Shown: piece after piece, positions 56,810 to 64,000 of the stretch
Position numbering within the stretch: position 1 is the first letter of the stretch
Layout of the letters: the number at the start of each line of letters is the position of its first letter
Assembly (NCBI GenBank): GCA_033964015.1
Contig: JAWWUD010000217.1
Location: 1-64,000 of the forward strand
Direction: 5' to 3'
From: Scolanthus callimorphus
Lineage: Eukaryota; Cnidaria; Anthozoa; Actiniaria; Edwardsiidae
Length of the DNA stretch: 64,000 nt
Notes under the pieces: generated by a model
Database searches by the model: none
What the model was told of the DNA's origin: nothing
What the model saw: only the letters and a program-made list of their open reading frames with translations
Position numbers and translations under genes: made by a program

Positions 56810-57026
56810 AGAGATTTTTTCTCTTTCTCCGCTTACTAGGGCTAACGCTCAGAAGCACACATGGGATATTTCATTAGGCGCACTTCAGCTTTCACACAAG
56901 GTTAATTCCTTATCTCCACTATCTTGATATGCTTTTTCAAAGCCACTTGTCTCCCTCACCGCTGTCACCGGCATGGGAACTTGTTTACTATGACAACGCG
57001 AAACTTGGTGGCCTTGATTGGGCGTA

Positions 57027-57250
57027 AAGCCCGGTGCACACTAGCGACATAACGACATAAGGAAGTTATGTTGCAACGAACAAAGCATGAGAAAATAATT
57101 GAATAATTAGTATTTTCCATGGATCATCATTAGATTACTTCACCAAAGCAATCCTTTGTTATTTTTTGTGGGCTTCAACGCTTTGAAACCACTAAATTTG
57201 GTGGCGTGATTTTTTTCTTATGTCGTTATGTCGCAAGTGTGCACGGGCTT
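57027..57250. mobile_element. MITE with 30-bp TIRs
   Basis: AAGCCCGGTGCACACTAGCG then ACATAACGACATAA faces TTATGTCGTTATGTCGCAAG then TGTGCACGGGCTT. A related terminus is at 42225-42265. Non-coding. Confidence 0.8.
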
Positions 57251-57576
57251 AATGGATTGTTCTCTTCTGCTTGAGTTGCGTATCAGATCGGGGTGTTCAT
57301 TGTGGAATGAAGTGATTCATTATCGCTCCTTTGTTCCGCGTCTTTCGGATCAGACAATAAACTGACTAGTCTCGTCATTCATCCAACTTTCTGACTGCAG
57401 CTGATCTGAATGTGGGGATCGACGTTACAGATACTGACTACAGAGAACGTGCTTCACTATATAATCCCAATCACGATTGTAAATTGCAGACCGCATAGAG
57501 ATCAACATCTCACAGCCACATTTGATCATATACAATAGGTTCATTTCCGGTACACAAGCGCATGCGCATACATCAG

Positions 57577-57830
57577 CGACGCAGCGTGGCCGATTCGGTC
57601 ATGGCTAAAAGGGATGGTTCAGAAGGACCTGATTAATAATTCATAGGATAAACAATAGAACGAAGCTACATGACATAACATGGCATATGTAGGTTCGTTC
57701 TACCGTGAAGCCTATGAATTATTAATCAGGTCCTTCTGAACCATCCCTTTTAGCCATGACCGGTCGATTCAGGTCAGCGCGTTGGACTTGCCATCCGGTG
57801 ATCCGAGTTCAAGTCCCGCTCGCTGACCAC
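57577..57830 (+). repeat. tRNA-derived sequence split by a MITE
   Basis: Removing 57597-57770 joins GCGTGGCCGATTC to AGGTCAGCGCGTTGGACTTG, CCATCCGGTGATCCGAGTTC and AAGTCCCGCTCGCTGACC. This reads as a tRNA-like head with A box (GGCCGATTCAGGTCAGCG) and B box (GAGTTCAAGTCCC). CGCTGACCACTAAC also appears in the deleted body of the array at 56086-56102. Confidence 0.55.
57597..57761. mobile_element. Palindromic MITE with 9-bp TSD (Mutator-like), copy 4
   Basis: GGTCATGGCTAAAAGGGATG, GTTCAGAAGGACCTGATTAA and TAATTCATAGG are mirrored at the right end. The flanking 9-mers GGCCGATTC (57588-57596) and GGTCGATTC (57762-57770) differ by one base. Confidence 0.8.
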
Positions 57831-58146
57831 TAACAGGATTTCTTTCTCGGTGCTGTTAATTTGAAATGCTATCGACTTCTCGGCCATGCTTGTAGATAGC
57901 CAACTGGTTTGCCTCTCTGCCAGTTTGTTTTCTTAATATGTTGTGTTTATATCTTAGATATTTGGTTTCAATTTGAGTGAATAGCTGAATGTAGCTAAGT
58001 GCTCTACCACTATAAACATGAATTTACATTTGCATTACATTTTACATCATCTCATTTTCATTTCTTACGAACCTGAGCTATTTGCGCCATCTTGTCCTGA
58101 TTACCCATGAAGCACCGAGAGCGTGAGCTCATCTCTATCAAATCAG

Positions 58147-58361
58147 ACGTTCGGGATCACGCTCTTCTTAGTGGAATTTTGGCACGATGAGCGACTGAAG
58201 CATCGCCTGCCCTATCCTATTACGCTCACTGGCGAGTCACGGAAGCTTGCATGGGTGCCGGACACTTTCATCCTCAACCTCAAGTCGGCCACATTTCACA
58301 AGGTCCCGACGATAATGGTGTAGTGAAAATCTTCCGTTCAGGAACGTTAAATCAATGCAAG
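58147..58361 (+). CDS. Cys-loop receptor, exon 3 (loop A region)
   Basis: The frame TFGITLFLVEFWHDERLKHR then GESRKLAWVPDTFILNLKSA and FHKV is the conserved beta2 to loop A segment (W.PDTF..N). The acceptor is TATCAAATCAG. A one-base loss in the C run at about 58305 puts a stop in frame (58321). Read past it, the sequence gives DDNGVVKIFRSGTL, the expected NG..LRI..DG block, up to a GTAAAA donor. Its 215 nt is close to the equivalent 221-nt exon of vertebrate GABA-A genes. Phase to the next exon fits only if the break is ignored or compensated. Confidence 0.8.
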
Positions 58362-58438
58362 GTAAAAAGAAGAGCTGGCAGAGTCCATGTTACGAGGACC
58401 ACATAGTACCACTTATATATATAGTCGGTTTCTTGAGC

Positions 58439-58461
58439 CCCCCCCCCCCCCCCCCCCCCCC
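58439..58461 (+). repeat. Poly(C) run
   Basis: About 23 to 24 C residues between TTGAGC and TCGCAAAATC. The exact length is uncertain. A sequence resembling the AGAGCGG MITE follows (58475-58590). Confidence 0.8.
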
Positions 58462-59020
58462 TCGCAAAATCTAGACAGAGCGATTTCAGATGACTGTCAA
58501 AGGTAAATCAGACTTGCTTTTTCTACACGTTCCTATTGGTCATGTCTTGGGCCTTTGTTTTGGTCAGCCAATCAGAATGCGAAGAAAACACAAAACACAG
58601 TGACTCTTGTTTTCTTTGGTCACGACTAAACGCCTTTTGGGTTTAGCATTTCGCCCCCCGATAGGTCTTCTTTGGCAAAAAAATGCCATTTCAATGAAAC
58701 AACCTGATTCGCATTAAATTAGGTCGCGTGATTTACTAGCTTCTTAGCCAGCGTAGCTGGCTCTCGGGTGTTTTTGGAGGAACGGTCTTCCACGCGAAGC
58801 GCAGTCCGAAGCCGAGCGCGCGGCGGAGGCGAGTGTATCCAGGGCGCCTCGATTTCGTACGCGCCTGGAATCTGTCTCGGAAAACGACTCCTCTCGAAAA
58901 CAAACAGAGCCGGCTACGCAGGCTACTAGTTTCTAGGTTGCGTTTTTGTTTTGATGATATAGTCATGGGCCACCTTGGAGTATGTAAGTCACACACTTTA
59001 CACTTTATTACTCACGTTAG

Positions 59021-59103
59021 GTTAGCATTAGACATCAATTGTAACATGGAGCTGCGAGACTATCCGCTTGACGAACAGACGTGTAACATTACATTGCTGA
59101 GCT
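59021..59103 (+). CDS. Cys-loop receptor, exon 4 (Cys-loop)
   Basis: Encodes VRLALDIN (with its first codons split) and then CNMELRDYPLDEQTC, the signature Cys-x13-Cys loop with the YPLDEQ core, then NITLLS. The donor GTAAGT leaves phase 1, and the next exon completes a Tyr, giving the family motif (L.SY). With the acceptor at 59019-59020 the exon is 83 nt, the same size as the Cys-loop exon of vertebrate GABA-A genes. The upstream frame stays open to 58833, so the acceptor is not proven. Confidence 0.85.
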
Positions 59104-59806
59104 GTAAGTTTCTTACGTGTGTAAAATTGAGCACCTTTGATATTTCAGCCGTCCCTTCGCTTTCGTAGACCAGGCGAGGTACATTTTGATTCTGGTGATA
59201 AATTTGCAACGGAAGCATACAAAATAATAGAAAATGACTTTCAAGAAACATTTTCCTCGCCTTACCCTGTTTTTTTTTTTTAGGCGGCGAGGAAATCCAG
59301 AATTTCGAGTTTTAGGCGAGAGGGAACTCTGAATTTACCAATGGATTTTCTCATCAATTCCGTAGAATTTCATTTGTTGCTTCCGTTATAGCCTTGGTAA
59401 AAGTTTCCATGACAACGCACGCTCCCCTCGAGCAAAAAGGTCTGAGCCAGACACCAGGACGCCAAAACTGATGAAGGCGTGCGTTGTCTTGGAAACGTTT
59501 CTTGGCAGGAATGGCATAACGGATGTGAGAATCTCGTAGTTTCCTTTCGCAAAGCGTGGTACGATCGAGAGCGAAAGGACGGCTAAGAAAACCGTAGATT
59601 TCCGAGGATGGTGGGCTTGATTTTTCAGGACGAATTTCATTTTCCAGGAAAGGCCTGTTTTTTTTTTTACAAATTTCAGTGCAACTTTAATAAACCCAAG
59701 GTGCACTCTCTTTTAATATATAGGCTCATATACAGAAAAAAAGAAGTCACAAAATTTTAACGGTTTACAAAAACCGGATCCGTGCCTGTTATAAAACCTG
59801 GATGCC

Positions 59807-60230
59807 TTTGATATGTTTCTGTCTTTGATATGTTTCTGTCTTTGATATGTTTCTGACTTTGATATGTTTCTGTCTTTGATATGTTTCTGCCTTTGATATG
59901 TTTCTGCCTTTGATATGTTTCTGTCTTTGATATGTTTCTGTCTTGATATGTTTCTGACTTTGATATGTTTCTGACTTTGATATGTTTCTGACTTTGATAT
60001 GTTTCTGTCTTTGATATGTTTCTGCCTTTGATATGTTTCTGACTTTGATATGTTTCTGTCTTTGATATGTTTCTGTCTTTGATATGTTTCTGACTTTGAT
60101 ATGTTTCTGACTTTGATATGTTTCTGACTTTGATATGTTTCTGTCTTTGATATGTTTCTGCCTTTGATATGTTTCCGCCTTTGATATGTTTCTGTCTTTG
60201 ATATGTTTCTGTCTTTGATATGTTTCTGTT
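59807..60230 (+). repeat. 17-bp minisatellite beside an exon
   Basis: About 25 units of TTTGATATGTTTCTGTC with T/C/A variation at the sixteenth base. It ends about 15 bp before the acceptor of exon 5 and supplies a long T-rich tract. Open frames through it on the minus strand (repeated KHIKDRNISK) are spurious. Confidence 0.95.
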
Positions 60231-60247
60231 TGTCTCTTTTCTTATAG

Positions 60248-60378
60248 ATTCGTACAGAAGTTGGGAGGTCGACTACAAATGGGGCAGGCCACCACACGTG
60301 AGGTTGTTAGAGACATCTTTGTCGGAGTTTGAGTTATTAAGATTCAAAACTAGCAACAGTTCTTCAATTACTCGTCCG
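60248..60378 (+). CDS. Cys-loop receptor, exon 5 (loop B region)
   Basis: The acceptor TCTCTTTTCTTATAG leads into (Y)SYRSWEVDYKWGRPPHVRL and LSEFELLRFKTSNSS, the segment after the Cys-loop (SY.y...dv.Y.W ... LS.F.L). The donor is CCG before GTAAGT. It enters in phase 1 and leaves in phase 0, but the following exon needs phase 1 (and the family exon is a multiple of three, 138 nt in GABA-A). One base seems to be missing within its second half. Confidence 0.8.
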
Positions 60379-60928
60379 GTAAGTGGCAAAACACACAGGC
60401 AATTCCTACAGAACCCATCCATGGAAGAGCTGAATTTCCCATGGTAGAAGAATGGGAAGTGTTCGGATTTCCCATGTCTATCCATGTGAATTCCGAACAC
60501 TTCCCATGCGTGTGCCTTGGGAACTTAGCTCTTCCTATTGATGGGTGATGCTGAAATTCCCTGTGACAAAATGCGCTGCATGAACGTTTGTGGCTTGAGG
60601 CACAATAAATTTAACAATTAGACATCATGAGGCCAACTAGTTGGACAAAAAAAGCGAAAAAATTGTCTACAAAATCACCAGAAACTTCGAGAAAACGAGA
60701 AGCGGCCGCCATTGTTTTCATGTTCAAAATCGGCGCTTTCGCTACTAGAGGTCTATTGATAATAGTCCCCTAGTAGCGTAGCCAATCAGACTGCAGCATT
60801 GGCATAGTCCACTTTTGGGTGATACTAAAGACCGATGGTCACCACGCAAATGTGTCCCTCAAAGAAATGCCATGTCATTTTCCTGGTGATTTCAATACAC
60901 TTCTTCTTATAAAGTATAATTGCATTTT

Positions 60929-61182
60929 AGAGCGGTTTTCACATGACTGTCGTGAAAACAATTGCAATTGAGCAATCACTAGCCAATCAGAATCGAGAGA
61001 AATCATAACTTGCTCCTAAATGGCTTTTTTCTTAGCCAATTGCAAGCCGAACCAATTACTAAGTAATTACACAATTGTTTTTACTACAGAATTTGATTGG
61101 CTGAGAAAAACGAGTAGCCAATGAGAACACAAAGCAATCGCAATGACATAACAAGTCTTGACAGTCATGTGAAATCCGCTCT
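60929..61182. mobile_element. MITE of the AGAGCGG family, copy 2
   Basis: AGAGCGGTTTTCACATGACT to ACAGTCATGTGAAATCCGCT then CT. Reverse-oriented match to 55024-55265. Confidence 0.85.
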
Positions 61183-61273
61183 AATGTAAGGTGTGGGGAA
61201 AGGTTCAAGGGTCTTGGGCAAAATAGATGTCATTTCGTCTGCTTTTAAGTTACGTACATGTATTATATATCAT

Positions 61274-61640
61274 CAAGAGTGGATTACCAAGAGTTTCCGT
61301 ATTTACTATGTACGCCCGAATCACATTCAGAAAAGTGTCTACTTTTAGAACTAGGATGCTCGCGAAAATTCGTCATCCACAGGGTTCCCACTTTCTCGCC
61401 ACGCGAACAGTTATGAGATCCAGCCTAAAATTAAATCGCAGATCAATGGAAAAACCGTTAAAATCGCAAAGATAAGGTAGGATATTCTCTATTTTGTTGT
61501 GTATTGGGTATATGAGCATTCGAGCCTGAGCATTCGAATACTTTCGCGCGCGAAACTCAAATCGAAAATAGACACTTTTCTGACTGTGATGTGGACAAAT
61601 ACAGTAGGGAAAGATTCTAACTCTTGTTAATCCAGTCTTG
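61274..61640. mobile_element. MITE with 7-bp TSD, copy 2
   Basis: CAAGAGTGGATTACCAAGAG to CTTGTTAATCCAGTCTTG, flanked by exact ATATCAT (61267-61273 and 61641-61647). Opposite orientation to the copy at 22407-22770. Both target sites read NTATCAN. Confidence 0.85.
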
Positions 61641-62389
61641 ATATCATTTTAAAGCTTTTGAAAGTAGAACACAAATACGATATTTTTAGTAATTATTAAT
61701 AAATTATTAATAAAATCAATAATTATTTGTCAAAAACTGATTATGTGTATTTATTTGTATTACGGTACTAAAATACAGGGTAGATGCTAATAGCTGTAAT
61801 ACAGAGCGTAGGAAGCTGAAATTTAGTAGAGTGATTGCTTGGCCCAGTAGAATTCACCGATTCCGCATTCATTGTTATACCCTAGTTACTGTTGCTACGT
61901 CGGACAAGCCAAATTTTATCTTTGGCATAGAGCGCGGAAAAGACACCGATTGCAGGGAGGTGTTAGAAGTTGTTGCATGCAATTTGGATTTTATATTTTT
62001 ATCTTGAAAAGCTGAATAATTATTGAAAAATCTTCGATATTCAAGTTTGTTGCTCGGACATTTTGAATTCCGTAGGGAAACTTCCTCTTGTTTGCTATGA
62101 GTGGGCGGAGTTATCGTCAAAATAGGGATCGGCCTATTACTTTACGCTAAGTATTTTGTTGATATGTTCAATATTTTCGCAACGATTTCACTTCGCGTTT
62201 GCAGAGGTTATGTGGTGTTTTGCACGGCTTGCCTACTCAACAAAATGGCGGCGGAACCTTGGGGTTAAATTTAAAATACATTTTCCCGTAGATTATCCCT
62301 GCATATATTTATGGGGATTTCCCTCGGTAGATGGCTCTCTGCAAGTAGACGGGCTTCTAAAATATTTGGCCGGACTATTTCCTCCTCAG

Positions 62390-62454
62390 GGACATACACG
62401 CATATGACTGCAAGCTTTTCGTTCAAGCGCCGAATCGGATACGCCCTGCTTCAG
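62390..62454 (+). CDS. Cys-loop receptor, exon 6 (pre-TM1)
   Basis: The acceptor ATTTCCTCCTCAG is followed by (G)TYTHMTASFSFKRRIGYALLQ and donor GTAGAT. This is the strand leading into TM1 (Y..l...F.lkRr.gy.l.Q). It enters in phase 1 and leaves in phase 0, matching exon 7. Confidence 0.8.
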
Positions 62455-62769
62455 GTAGATATGTGCTTATACGACTGTCACGTTCCCATGTTACCAGATT
62501 TTACCAGGTTAAATTTGCGAGCCATACACTGCAGCAAACAGGTACGCACCGGTTTTGCGGGTGCATTTAAATGGCTCCCGACCATGTGCTAGTCAAACCA
62601 TGTGTTTCCTAGTGAATCTTGCCTCAGAAAAGAAAATATTTTTGTTTGTGGTATAAGAAATAGCTCATCGAAAATTTCGCCAAAAATTTGACACTTATTG
62701 CCAACGGGTGAATTTGTACCTAGAACACCTGTTTACACGTATCATGCACATTTTGTTACACATTGCAGT

Positions 62770-63045
62770 GTTTACACGGGTCCGTGCAACATTTTGATCG
62801 CTTTCTAACATGAACTCGCCTAAAATGGGCCAGTTTCCAGACCGTGGAACTGTGCAAAAACTTGCACGGTCCCGGAAAACGGAACCGTACTGGTCAAAAA
62901 TTTTACCTGCTTTTTGTGGGTCCCAAACTTGCACACTTTGCCGTGCAAAATTCGTCCAGTTCCGCCGGACCCGTGTGAACAGAAGCCATAAGTGGGCGAG
63001 AGTTCGCCGGTTCAAAATTTGTCCGGACCCGTGTTACCGGGGTCT
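62770..63045. repeat. Fold-back of CGGACCCGTGT motifs
   Basis: TTTACACGGGTCCGTGCAA faces CGGACCCGTGTGAAC, with another CGGACCCGTGTTACC at 63022. Several TTGCACGG/CCGTGCAA pairs lie inside. Small element in the last full intron. Confidence 0.5.
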
Positions 63046-63159
63046 CAGAAGGGTCATGGGGATGCGTTTTCTGGAGGGTCAGTCGAGGAGGTTCAAAAAT
63101 ACAGGCAGCACTCACCAATCATAAAATAAATTCTTGAGTACCGATTATCATTTTTTCAG

Positions 63160-63309
63160 ATTTATGCGCCAACAATGTTTATCGTGGCTCTGTCGTGGTT
63201 GTCGTTCTGGGTTTCAAAAGACGCGGTACCTGCACGAATAACACTTGGCGTGACAACCATACTAATTATTGTCACGCTAGTTGGTTCATTCAGGTCACAA
63301 GTACCCAAG
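63160..63309 (+). CDS. Cys-loop receptor, exon 7 (TM1 and TM2)
   Basis: Fifty codons after the acceptor CATTTTTTCAG. TM1 is IYAPTMFIVALSWLSFWV. The linker SKDAVPAR precedes the pore helix TM2 (ITLGVTTILIIVTLVGSF), then RSQVPK and a GTTAGT donor. The Pro-Ala-Arg before TM2 and Thr at 6' with Leu at 9' are the pattern of anion-selective members (GABA-A, glycine, GluCl types). The ligand cannot be told. No frame break here. Confidence 0.92.
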
Positions 63310-63804
63310 GTTAGTCTAAATAGTCATGCAATACATCACGTCAAGCTTTTCGTGCTGCTGTCACGCTATTTGGGGTCTTGCAGGAGTAGATCTCAAGTAT
63401 GAAACTTGATTGATGTGGATTCTAACTTTCTAACTATAACATTTAGGAAGTGAAAGTAGATCTCCTTATAAAAAGTACTGATATTGGCGAATTTTGTAGA
63501 AATGCGTTTGAATATTGAGCGCGAAAACGCTGACTGCAATTCGTCTAAATACTGGAATTATGACAGCTAGTATCGTTTTTCGTGTAAGCAGCTGTAAGCA
63601 CTGCACCATGTATGGTCACTCCCAGCGTCCTAGTGGTTCTTCAGCGTCCTTCTGGTTCCGGTTAGTGTAGTGCTCGTGAGAGACGGGACCTAATGGGTTT
63701 ACGTCAACATCCGAGAAGACACGAAGGTTTAACCTTTGTGGATGTTTTAGAAAATGAAGCACCCCATCCACAGTTATTTAAAATTAAAAACACCTTTAGC
63801 GTTG

Positions 63805-63880
63805 GTCTGGCCAAGATTCGATCCCTACGACCTACCACTCGAACCTATCAGTTGAACTAACCCAGAGGCGGTCACGTTAA
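63805..63880 (-). repeat. tRNA-like SINE remnant
   Basis: On the minus strand GGGTTAGTTCAACTGATAGG resembles an A box and GGTCGTAGGGATCGAATCTT a B box, in tRNA order and spacing. No clean cloverleaf. Confidence 0.4.
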
Positions 63881-63946
63881 TTATTGTATCATTCTATTCA
63901 AGTGTACGGTAGTATCACTGGTACTTATTATTTTAATTCTGTTTAG

Positions 63947-64000
63947 GTGTCGTACATCAAAGCCATTGATGTATTTTTCATCGTCTCGTTCATGTTTGTG
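63947..64000 (+). CDS. Cys-loop receptor, exon 8 (TM3), cut by window end
   Basis: The acceptor TTCTGTTTAG is followed by VSYIKAIDVFFIVSFMFV, the conserved TM2-TM3 loop (SY.KA.D) and TM3. It joins exon 7 in phase 0. TM3, the cytoplasmic loop and TM4 continue beyond the window. Confidence 0.9.
   Translation, partial: MSYIKAIDVFFIVSFMFV

Larger units (their letters stand above)
55728..56937 (+). repeat. Tandem tRNA-like/SINE array, ~290-bp period
   Basis: Five body segments and four tRNA-like heads. Body: GAGATTTTTTCTCTTTCTCC, GCTTACTAGGGCTAACGCTC, AGAAGCACACATGGGATATT, TTTCACACAAGGTTAATTCC. A linker (CGCGACCATAGCATCTAATA, CCCCGACCTG) precedes each head. The first unit begins within a tRNA 3' end. 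The second body is internally deleted (56085-56105). A single antisense body copy is at 3580-3696. Best read as a tRNA-derived SINE amplified in tandem, lying in a receptor intron. Confidence 0.85.

Noticed and set aside
58736..58996. Minus-strand 86-codon frame
   Set aside because: Overlaps an inverted-repeat-like GC-rich intronic stretch of the receptor gene; no protein family.
59713..60297. 194-codon minus-strand frame with KHIKDRNISK repeats
   Set aside because: It is the 17-bp minisatellite read through. Lys/Arg/His repeats appear only because of the unit sequence.

Overview
This is nuclear DNA of an animal, most likely a cnidarian (coral or sea anemone). It is AT-rich, has GT-AG introns, a multi-exon ligand-gated channel gene, a Myb/SANT-like gene with spliced phases, NNMT-type methyltransferase copies, a CR1/L2-like LINE with an esterase domain, tRNA-derived repeats and very many small fold-back DNA elements. 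The cnidarian call is an inference from repeat style and gene types; no species-specific marker was seen. There are no operons. Coding sequence is only a few percent of the window.

Left part (1-11,200): a 1.9-kb TIR element with an exact 8-bp target duplication (247-2167) sits just upstream of a broken methyltransferase copy (2263-3053). Next come a reverse-transcriptase fragment, an antisense SINE body, a large fold-back (3698-4236), a 1.45-kb TIR element (4535-5985) and an unrecognised 227-codon ORF (6061-6744). Several G-rich or palindromic fold-backs follow.

11,281-20,650: a three-exon gene on the + strand (11281-11782, 17814-17984, 20183-20460) encodes an N-terminal Myb/SANT-like domain. 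All exon phases agree. Its first intron holds a degenerate LINE in antisense orientation (about 12,255-17,735) with ORF1 (coiled coil plus SGNH esterase), endonuclease, reverse transcriptase and a C-terminal CCHC motif.

20,650-44,700: mostly repeats. Two more NNMT/PNMT-like copies lie at 24936-25703 (-) and 33878-34658 (+). All three copies run into a minisatellite whose unit overlaps their last codons. Other contents are 9-bp-TSD palindromic elements, 7-bp-TSD MITEs, a tandem palindromic array, a 116-bp satellite, duplicated blocks and a Helentron-like element with a CRE-rich core.

44,763-64,000: one Cys-loop (pLGIC, anion-type) receptor gene, running off the right edge, explains the scattered exons: signal peptide, ligand-binding N-terminus, loop A, the Cys-loop, the loop B region, pre-TM1, TM1-TM2 and TM3. 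Its introns hold a TATTGTATAT microsatellite, a second Helentron-like element with nine CRE-bearing units, a tandem tRNA-like/SINE array and a 17-bp minisatellite next to a splice acceptor. Several of its exons carry single-base frame breaks. Similar 1-nt changes in short homopolymers occur in the tRNA-like copies, a methyltransferase copy, the Myb/SANT gene and one target duplication, so residual assembly error must be considered before calling pseudogenes.
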